Below, piece after piece: positions 56,100 to 64,000 of a stretch of DNA of 64,000 bases (its first letter is position 1; each line of letters starts with the position of its first letter). The DNA comes from Calliopum simillimum. Taxonomy: Eukaryota; Arthropoda; Insecta; Diptera; Lauxaniidae. Position numbers and translations under genes: made by a program. Under the pieces are notes generated by a model that saw only the letters and a program-made list of their open reading frames with translations, did not search any database and was not told where the DNA came from. The stretch is from positions 63,130,228 through 63,194,227 of the forward strand of contig OX638369.1 of assembly GCA_951812925.1 (NCBI GenBank), in the 5' to 3' direction.

Positions 56100-56440
56100 T
56101 TAAATAACACAAAATTATTGAAATGAAATATCGCCCAAACATAAAATAACGCCAAAAAACAAAAAACGAAATAACACCCAAAATATTTTTATATAAATTT
56201 GGGAGTTAATTATTTTGGAAATTACGCCTAAGATTTATTTATATGAAAGTATTGTAATTTGGTCGTTATTTCATTTTTTGTTACTGGGTTTTATTTCGTG
56301 TTTTTTTTTAATTAAATACAGCTCAAATTTTTAAAGAAATAAAGCCGGAACTTTAGGCGTTGCTTTCAAAATAATTATCGCCCAAATTTATATGAAAATA
56401 ATTTATTTCGTTTTTGTTTTTGGGCGTTATTACATTGGAC
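56100..56440. repeat. diverged relative of the 9-bp-TSD foldback element
   Basis: Contains AAATAACGCC, ATTTTGGAAATTACGCC and AATTATCGCCCAAATTTATA in both orientations, as in 32454-33688. Ends were not identified. Confidence 0.65.
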
Positions 56441-56444
56441 TTTA

Positions 56445-57000
56445 TTTTCTACTGTCCCTTCAGTCTGAAGATCTCTAAATAAAAGTTGTAACAGGTATAC
56501 CGCAAAGCTTGCAAATATTTATGAGGAAAAAGAAAAATAATTTTTTTTTCAAATCCGTTTTTTAAGTCCATTATTTTACATAGTCGTGCATTACTTATTT
56601 ATTACATTACTAAAAACTCCCAAGTAACCACTTGAGTCCCTATGAAAGTGGAAATCAATGTAACACATTCAAGCGTATATGGTTAAATTCAACATGAATT
56701 CTTACTAAGAGTGGGCCGATTTTTTATAATGACGATACCCCCTCCTTTGCAGTGCTCTAAAATTAATTACTGTTAGTACCTATGTATGTACGCAAATAAT
56801 AGTTAAATGAAATTGATATGTATGACAACGAAATGTTACTGTTGCATAAAAATTTGCATAATCAATGCAATTTAATGCGTTGTAATCTATGCCTTTGATG
56901 TAACTTATTTCAAAAATAAAAAAAAAAATGTATATCAAAATGACAAAAGCGCAATTGCTGTTCTTTTTTAATTTATTTCTGGATATCCCTTTTTTCTTTA
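56445..57000. other. intronic stretch, nothing recognised
   Basis: AT-rich with no visible exon, RNA gene or element end. Confidence 0.4.
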
Positions 57001-57004
57001 TACT

Positions 57005-58155
57005 CTACAACCAGGATATCTCACTATGTCCTTTCATTTGTAACGCAGAGAAAGAGGCACAACACGCATAAGAAAGTATAAACAGTCCTTCTTTTGTAAA
57101 AACCATTCTCATGAAAAAACAAACCAAGATAAATAGCTGAAATTTTGTGCGTTGTGTACGTCGTTAAAATACGTTCGCTGGACTGGAAATGAATAGCGGA
57201 CACGCCTACCGCCAATACGAAAAAAAAAAAAGATTTAGAACGCAATATGCATTGATGATAATGCAGCTTATATATGAAGCAAAACACGCCAAGTGTACCA
57301 GCTGAACATTTTTTTGTCTCCGATTTCGCTCAAATTTGGCAATATGGTAGATCCGATGTGCAAGAAGAAGCCTTCCTCTTGAGTTAACAAAGAATTTTGC
57401 CTGCCGCGGGCGTTAAAAAGCCAAAAACTCTCATCTAGCGACCGAATCCCATCTTGAGTCTTACATCATTTTAAAGCTTATAAATTGTGCTTTAATTTGA
57501 AGTATTTTAAAAAAAATTTAAGGGTTTTTTTTTAAGTCAAAAGTATTTTAAAGTCTAAAAATAATTTTTTTATAAAAAGACCACTTAAAAATGAATGGGG
57601 CTAGTTACTTAAATATGCCAATTTACAAACTTTAGTGTAAGCTATAAATTTTTAAAAAACACCCTTTTCATGAAAATGACTAAAAACGCCAACTTCAATA
57701 CCATGTATTTTAACAACATATGGTAGCAGGGCCAAATTCTCCCGTATTATTGTTCTTGCACACCAAATCTACCATATTGCCAAATTTGAGCGAAATCAGA
57801 GACAAAAAAATTTTCAGCTGGTATGCTTGGCATGTTTTGCTTCATATACACAAATACTGCAAACAATCAAGGAAAGCTCAAAACAAAATTTTGTTGAATT
57901 CGAACAAGAGGGCGTGGCACTTCCTATACAATTAATATCTTTAAAATGCAGATTTTGGTCTGTACAAAAACTTATCAAATTTGGTTAAGAGGTAGTGACT
58001 TAATAACGCTATACAAAAGATTATTTAAAATCAATGCTACTAAATACTTAATTTGGGCAAGTCCAACATTAAATTTTGACAAAATTATTCGGAATACAGT
58101 GTAGGGTATTTTATTTTCAGCCAAGCCAAAGATAGTACCCTTAATAGTTTCTTCT
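57005..58155 (-). mobile_element. dispersed Helentron/DINE-1-like repeat, copy 4, split by a MITE
   Basis: The right-end part is at 57005-57270, including the complement of GACACGCCTACCGCC. The element then resumes at 57849 with GGGCGTGGCACTTCC and ends near 58150 with the complement of GTACT...TTTGGCTTGGCTG...ACCCTACACTG. The intervening 57271-57848 is a separate insertion. Confidence 0.6.
57271..57848. mobile_element. MITE with about 90-bp terminal inverted repeats
   Basis: The left end TATATGAAGCAAAACACGCC continues CAAGTGTACCAGCTGAACAT and GTCTCCGATTTCGCTCAAAT. The right end mirrors this (complement of TATATGAAGCAAAACATGCC onward) with about 85% identity by eye. TA-rich ends suggest a TA or TATA duplication. 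It lies inside copy 4 of the dispersed repeat. Confidence 0.75.
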
Positions 58156-58835
58156 TCTATTCCTGTATTTGTTCTCTTGTTCTTTTGCTGTTTCAATTTC
58201 ACAATTAAACGTAAAATTTTCTCTATGGTTTCATTTACAATAAAAAAAGAACAGCAAAAACTCTTTAATTTTTATGCCATCAGCGCCTAACCTACGCCCA
58301 CGTACATGGTCGGTCCTCCAATCGCCTCAACCTCAGTTTTTATTTCCTCCCACATTACGTTTAACCTCTTGTATATTTTGCATTGTTTTTCGCACTGTAG
58401 TTTTCCACTTTCAAATGTTTTTTTTCTTTCTTGTTTTCTTTCATCAACAACCTACTCTTTTTGTTTTTTGTTCTATTCTTCAATTTTGTAATTTTCTTTT
58501 CATTCATTGTTGCTGCCTTTTGTTGTATAAAGCAATTTTCTAGAATCCTTACTGTAGAAAATTATACTGATCCTTAGATATGGTATTAAGGACTGAACAT
58601 CTTGATATCTTTGTTTATGAATGCAAGTGTACTTAGTACGAGTGTAATCTCAAAATGCATAGTGACGGTGAAGGTTCGAAAACAATGTTGCCTTCAAAAA
58701 CGAAATCGTATGGAATTCTTTATTTTGAAAGGGAGTATTGTAATTTTTTGTGGTTTTATTATTTATGAGCTTTTATTTGATCAGACGTAGTAACATAATG
58801 ACAATGTTTTCCGTACCAACAATTTTACTGAAGTA
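58156..58835. other. intronic stretch, nothing recognised
   Basis: T/C-rich between 58290 and 58540 on the plus strand. No exon or element was recognised. Confidence 0.4.
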
Positions 58836-58839
58836 TGAT

Positions 58840-59215
58840 AAATTTATATTGAACGTATTAAACAGTCCTTTTACAATTTTTCAACAACAGACGCAAGCAA
58901 GTGCTAACATGAAAATTGACTACATATGTTTCTGCTATTTCCACATACATATTTATATATTTCCATATATAAACATGTAAATAGCCTCATCGGATCAGTT
59001 TTAGTTAAATCGTGTCGGAAGCCGTACTTGAACCCGTGACTCCGGTTTTCTAATGAAAGAAAACGCGGTGCTTTAGCGATTATGCTATTGGACACGGATA
59101 AACTCTCTGAACAGGATCGCCTGTATGGATAAATCATAAGGCTCTCTAATGCCGTCTGCTGTGAAAAATTGCCAAATTGTTAGTTGGTACCACACTCTGG
59201 GATTGAGACATGAAA
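58840..59215 (-). mobile_element. tRNA-headed repeat with decayed hammerhead, family 2 third copy
   Basis: The minus-strand element begins at ATGTCTCAATCCCAGAG (about 59215), has the tRNA-like block with GGGTTCAAGTACGG (B-box-like) near 59025, and runs to a decayed hammerhead at 58917..58997 and the CGTCTGTTGTTGAAAAATTG end near 58875. It is more diverged than the 46-47 kb pair. Confidence 0.75.
58917..58997 (-). ncRNA. decayed hammerhead ribozyme motif, family 2
   Basis: Here CTGATGA has become CCGATGA (U4 to C) and the closing C of stem II is A, while GAAAC, ATAT and GTA remain. A core change of this kind usually abolishes or sharply reduces cleavage, so it is annotated as a fossil. Confidence 0.7.
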
Positions 59216-60480
59216 CATTGAGACATAAAAAAATTATAATAACACAGTGCAACACAAAAAATGTCCCTGGGGTCTCATAAAGTTTTTCTGATAGGTTATG
59301 AAAAATAATAGACACATATTTTACCGAATTTGTGTATCAGTGATTTTTTTCATTTCATGGCTCCTCAAAGTTTAAAGTTAGCGTTTAATATGAAATTTTG
59401 AGATTTTATGAAAAAACCATCTTATTATGAAATGGTGCTCATATCCTTACCTTTAATTCAAGATATAGCAATTGAGAATCCGCATGGTATTTTTTGTTTT
59501 ATAAGCAAAACTGTAAAAATTTTGCTATTTCAATATTAGAAGATTTTGTGATGATTTTTTTTTTTTATTTGCCGAAATATATGAAAAAAAATTACACTGA
59601 AAATGGTGGGCTTTTTCTGCTGATAAGAATGCAAGCAAATAACGAATTTTGTCGTTGCAATAAGTATTTTGACATCAACTTCGTATAACCACTGTTTTAC
59701 GGTAAACGACAAAACATTTGGTATGCATAAAGGTGTATAAATATGGTCTTTCTTTTGAGCATCATTTTCGCACCGTTATTTGACAGTTTTAAGCAAAGCG
59801 ATTTTCTCAGAATAATTATTCCGACGTTTGTACATTATAGCGTAGACAGACGATAGCATTAATCTAGATTATAAACTTGCTAATGCAATAGAGAAATTTA
59901 CCCTGACAGACGAAAGTTTCTGTATTAAGTAAACAGCTGATTCGTTTGTTTACTTGTTTTTTGACAGCACCAGCTCAACGCCTCGCTTCACATATTGAGA
60001 TGGACAAGTAAATCTTTGTTTTCGATTATGCTTGCAGTAAATAGTGCTCAGTCTAATGTTCTTTGGAAATATTGATAAGTCTACTAAATAAATAACCGTT
60101 TAAGAATGGTATGAACCCTATTGGCACTATTACATGTACAATTTAAATGCATATACTTACAAATGTATACGACACGTGCGTGTATGTTGTTTCAACAGAA
60201 AATAAACTTTGGATTTGAGAATTCCAGTTTTTTTATCGTTTTGATTATCGTAACTGATTTTCTTGCTGTGTATTAATTTTACAAAGGGTAATGCAAACCA
60301 GCGACATACACATAAAGGAAGGCGTGTTTATATGAATGTCTTACTAAATGCCATGCAAAGAGAATGTTCTTATAAGCCAATCTTTCCATTGAAATAAGTA
60401 GTTAATCATAATAATTAAAATTGTTTTTGAAAGAAGCAAAGGTACTCAAATCAATATTTTAAATTGTAACATTAAGCCTA
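59216..60480. other. intronic stretch, nothing recognised
   Basis: AT-rich with no visible exon or element end. Confidence 0.4.
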
Positions 60481-60490
60481 AATAAGTAAA

Positions 60491-61338
60491 CAGGGTGATA
60501 GAGGAGAAAAAAATTGCACCTGGTGGGGTCTAGAGTGTACGCGTGAGCATCTACAGGGAGAAATCTGAATTTCTGACTTATTTCACAAAAAAAAAAATGT
60601 TCTTGGTTCACTCTAAAGCTTTAGAGAAAACTTTTTAATGGGAAGCTTTTAGCTAATTGTATGAGTTTTTTAAGAATGTGTTTGATTTATAGAGTTTAAA
60701 AGAATTTTGCAAAGTTGTGGACCTTTAAGCTTAAATTTTAAATTTTTTTCCTGCTTTTTGTATTTGGCAGCCATTTTAGTATGAAAAATGTGACATAACT
60801 TTTTATAATTATTTTTTTTAAATTTTTGTCAAATTTCCTTTAACTCGGTGGTGCTCTTGTCATACCATTTTTTAATTTGAAGTCAGAAAAATATTCTTTT
60901 CAAGAACAATCTGTTCATCGCGTGTGCTGTTAAATCAAGTTTTTTTTTTTTCTTATCAATTCGAAAAAAACTGGTATAACAAATGTACTACTGAAATAAA
61001 GGAAATTTCACCAGAATTAAAAAAAGGGGATATTAATAAAACCCTTTTCTTACTAAAATGGCCACTAAAGTCAAAAAGAAGGAAACAATTTAAAATATCA
61101 AATTTAAAGGTCCAAAACTTTGCAAAATCCATTTAAACTTTATAAACTAAATACACCATTAAAAAACACATAAAATTTGCTAAAAGTTTTTCATAAAAAT
61201 GTGTTCTCTAAAACGTTAAGGAGACCCATAAAATTTTTTTTGTAAAACATGTTAGAAAATCTGATTTTTCTCTTTAACTTCCCTGGGGTACATTTTAGAA
61301 AAAAATTTTGTAAGTCTAGGCCTCCTCTATCACCACTC
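60491..61338. mobile_element. palindromic MITE with GTGATAGAGGAG ends
   Basis: CAGGGTGATAGAGGAGAAAA at the left is inverted at CTCCTCTATCACCACTC on the right. Inside, long stretches pair across the middle (TTGCAAAGTTGTGGACCTTT against AAAGGTCCAAAACTTTGCAA). The target duplication was not resolved. The open frame at 60924..61136 is part of the arm and not a gene. Confidence 0.7.
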
Positions 61339-61696
61339 AGACGCTTTGTAACCTTGTCGTTTACACCCGATAGATATAGCTGAATTGATTATTGAAATTT
61401 GTTCAAGAAAAATTTTTTACATAACATGTCAAACATTTTCTTAATTTTGTCTTAGTTCTCGAATGATTCCATCCTACTTCTTGTAATCACATTATTTTTT
61501 TTCTGTCAGCTAATGTCCCTTTCAAGAAGTGAAATTTCCCAAAGTAATGTAAGCGTTTTAGTATTTCCAATAATTTTTTTAAAATTCAAAAGACTAGGAT
61601 ACAAAAAAAAAAAACCAAACTAAGTATTTCGTGATTCAAAAATTAAACCGAATTAAAATGCAGCTTAAAGAGAAAACTGCACAATTTAAATGCAAA
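61339..61696. other. short intronic stretch, nothing recognised
   Basis: AT-rich spacer between two mobile elements. Confidence 0.4.
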
Positions 61697-63390
61697 CTAG
61701 TAAGGGTGTAAATTTTGGCCTGGCCAAAAAATAAATACCCTACACTGCCGTATTTTGAAAATTTTGCTTATATGGGAGGTGCCACGCCCTCTTGTCCGAG
61801 TACTCTCAGTTTTTGTTCAGAGCTTGAATTTATAGTTTTTAGTGTCAGAGTGAAATTTAGTTGGATTATCTCAAAAAACTCTTTCAGTATAGCATTTTGA
61901 ATCTTTTGCTTATATGGGAGGTGCCACGCCCCCTTGTCTGATTTCACCCAATTTTCGCTGAGAGCTTTCATTTATAATTTTTAGTGTCTGAGTCAAATTT
62001 GGTTCGAATATCTCAAAAAACGCTTTCAGTATAACGTTTTGAAACTTTTGCTTAAATGGGAGGTGCCACGCCCTCTTTTCTGAATTCGCTCAGTTTTTTA
62101 TCAGAGCTTGCGCTTACAATTCGTAGTACTTATGTGTATTGTGGTTGCATTGTCGTGAAAAATACTCCTAAAATTGCATTTTGAATATATTTTTTGTATG
62201 GGCGGTAGGCGTGCCCGTTGACCGATTTTGCTCGTTTTCAATCCCCCGAGCTAACTTTGACGACGGAGGCAGTGTACCAAATTTCATTGAATTATCTTGC
62301 TCAGTTTTCCCAAAAAGTGTATTTCAACACTCAGCCACCCAGCCAGCCAGCCACCCAGCCAGCCAGCCACCCAGCCAACCAGCCAGCCTGCCAGCCAGAC
62401 AGACGGACATGGCTATATCGACTCAGGAGGTGACGCTGATCAAGAATATATATACTTTTCTATACCTGCCACACCTCCTTCTCTGCATTACAAACGGAAG
62501 GACAAAGTGAATATAGGGGAACTGATGCTATTGTGGTATAGTTTTTCAATGTGGTATGGTCGCATATCTCCGAATTGGGAAAGAGCCTGTGAACGTCACT
62601 GCTTTTATCCTATCAGAAAACATGAAAAACCAGGGATGTGTTGCTGTCATGCACCAAACAAAATTTTTCCGGTGTCAGTAGAACGAAACTTAAGTCGCGT
62701 GTGGTTGATTTTTTTTTCCGGATTTTTTGGAAAAAAATTTTGTTAAGAAAAAGTTGCTTTTTGGTGAAGTTTTATTTATATTCAATAAAGGTAGTGCTAA
62801 GTATTGCGAAATAAGAATTTAACTGTGTAAATTCGCAAAGTTTCCCATTTTATTTTTAAAATTTTGTAATTTCTAAAAATTGGCCAGTGTGGTATAGTCG
62901 GGATTCGCTAATGTGGTATATGAATATTTCTTGTTATTCTGAACATTATTTGATTGCTGTTTATTTTTTTATAAAAACTATGAGTTTGAGTACCAATGTA
63001 AATGTTATTATGAACTTATTTCATACCTTTCAAACTTTATATTTGGTTGTTTGGTTAAGTATACCACATTACCATACTTAAGTATACCACATTACCAGCC
63101 CACTTTACAAGTACTGATCAGTATATATACCACATTGTGCCACCATATATACCACATTACCTCCCAACTTTTTGAAAACAGCTTTTTTGACTTTTTTCAG
63201 ATTTTGCTCAATAACTTTTTTTAATGAAATTGCACACATTTTATTGAAATATATTCTGTAGCCAATACTTCAATGATTAGAATAAAAAAATTTGGCTGAA
63301 ATTGATCTTACGGTTCTCTTTCAAATTCTACCTAAACATTAGCTATACCACAATAGCATCAGTTCCCCTACCCTGGGTGTAGGGTATAAA
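61697..63390 (+). mobile_element. dispersed Helentron/DINE-1-like repeat, copy 5, split by a TA MITE
   Basis: It begins CTAGTAAGGGTGTAAATTTT and has three units of about 180 bp with GGGAGGTGCCACGCCC, the GTGCCCGTTGACCGATTTTG block, a CAGC/CACC microsatellite (62331-62398) and GACGGACATGGCTATATCGA. It is interrupted at 62515 by a MITE and ends at 63369-63390 with TACCCTGGGTGTAGGGTAT. Confidence 0.7.
62516..63368. mobile_element. TA-flanked MITE, GGGGAACTGATGC family, copy C (intact)
   Basis: Full-length 853-bp copy: left GGGGAACTGATGCTATTGTG, right complement of the same, flanked by TA (62514..62515 and 63369..63370). The host repeat's uninterrupted form GTGAATATACCCTGG at 35.75 kb is the empty site, confirming a TA duplication. 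The right half has repeated TATACCACATTAC modules. Confidence 0.9.
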
Positions 63391-64000
63391 AATATCATGC
63401 CAGGTTTCGCAAAGTGAATGAAACGATCATCCTAAATGTATGCTTTAATTTTCAACAGAATTTTATTCCTATTGCATACTTTTATGCGTTGCATGTACTT
63501 AGTAAGTGGGCCAGTTTTACGTGTTGCACAAGTTGAACGAGTTTGAAGCTGCTGCATGCTGCAACTACTGCTGCTGTTGTTGTTGTTAATGTTGTCGTTG
63601 CAACCATACCAACTGCTGATGTAATCCATCTTCATCATGTGGCACATCGTCCTTGACGATACGCCCCGCTCTGATGGGCCGATGTTGTAGGTATGGCAAC
63701 TTTTGCTCAATGCAATAAAACTTGGAATTCACTCGACTTAACAAGAATATCGCATTTGCAACAGCAAATCAGTTTCAATTCACTACTTTACACAACTTTT
63801 TGAACCCCCCCATCCCCCGCTCCCTCGTCCCATGTATCCTCTAATGGCAGCCAGCCAACGTCGGCCCCTCTCCAAAACAAACAAAAACCCAACAAACTCA
63901 ACGAAACTTAACTCAACCGAATACTAAAATGAAAGAAAATAAAAAAATTTAAAAAAAAAACAACAACAAGAAAACAACAAAATGTCATTGTGGCGACTTT
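63391..64000. other. less repetitive stretch holding the candidate upstream exon
   Basis: Higher complexity than most of the window, with CAG/CAA repeats (63555-63600) and C-rich CCCCCCATCCCCCGC near 63805. A minus-strand open frame runs 63432..63710. It could be a 5' exon region of the bru2-like gene. Confidence 0.35.
63610..63710 (-). CDS. candidate upstream coding exon of the bru2-like gene (tentative)
   Basis: An open frame on the minus strand starts at an ATG at 63710, with further in-frame ATGs, one of them at 63647. It reads through MCHMMKMDYISS to a possible donor TTG|GTATGG ending at 63610. Two bases of a codon remain, exactly what exon 42977..43323 needs, since that exon opens with one base of a codon; the joined codon would be TGT (Cys). 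The surrounding 63.4-64.0 kb is non-repetitive compared with the rest of the window and holds CAG/CAA-rich sequence, typical of fly 5' exons. The donor is only moderate and there is no direct similarity support, so this could equally be 5' UTR or chance. Confidence 0.25.

Noticed and set aside
62181..62746. Ser/Pro/Gln-rich open frames (PASQPASQP type)
   Set aside because: They come from the CAGC/CACC microsatellite of a dispersed repeat and run into an inserted MITE.

Overview
This is eukaryotic, AT-rich, intron-scale DNA, most likely from a higher fly (Brachycera; a tephritid or calyptrate fits best). The only host gene I can support is on the minus strand: a CELF/Bruno-family RNA-binding protein gene, probably the orthologue of Drosophila bru2 (bruno 2). 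Three exons were found: 42977..43323, 19797..19879 (83 nt) and 2502..2550 (49 nt). They join in phase and encode an Asn-rich N-terminal segment plus essentially all of RRM1. The introns between them are about 23.1 kb and 17.2 kb. The gene continues past the left edge, where RRM2, the linker and RRM3 should lie. It probably also continues to the right, because exon 42977..43323 starts at a splice acceptor; a phase-compatible candidate upstream exon ends at 63610.

Almost everything else is intronic and largely transposon-derived. Several elements have readable target-site duplications (TSDs). Region by region: 3.2-5.9 kb is a 2.7-kb foldback element with 108-bp tandem units and an 8-bp TSD; 5.9-6.4 kb is a TA-flanked MITE. 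At 6.5-7.1, 24.3-24.9, 35.0-35.8, 57.0-58.2 and 61.7-63.4 kb lies one dispersed family resembling Helentron/DINE-1 elements. The 8.0-9.2 kb region is a tRNA-headed repeat split by a MITE. The 10.2-12.0 kb region is a dead Tc1-like element. The 13.9-17.8 kb region is a nest: a LINE fragment split by a hAT-like foldback, followed by a non-autonomous Helitron split by a TA-flanked MITE. A 137-bp hAT MITE and another TA MITE lie at 18.2-19.1 kb. Further transposase pseudogenes are at 26.8-27.5 and 33.9-34.5 kb, a 9-bp-TSD foldback at 32.45-33.69 kb, a piggyBac-type MITE inside another MITE at 41.3-41.75 kb, and a 3.3-kb hAT-like foldback with 148-bp tandem units at 52.76-56.05 kb.

The most interesting signal is a set of hammerhead self-cleaving ribozyme motifs in two repeat families that both carry a tRNA-like pol III promoter region. 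Family 1 (four motif copies) has the complete core CTGATGAG ... CGAAAC with a 6-bp stem II, a minimal stem III (loop ATAT), a GTC cleavage triplet and a 5-bp stem I. Family 2 (three copies, one decayed) has the same core with a long AT-rich stem-loop II and a GTA triplet. Some copies are in sense orientation with respect to the bru2-like gene and lie upstream of its first confirmed exon. If transcribed there they could cut the pre-mRNA. tRNA-derived SINEs carrying hammerheads are known from schistosomes; I do not know of a dipteran example.
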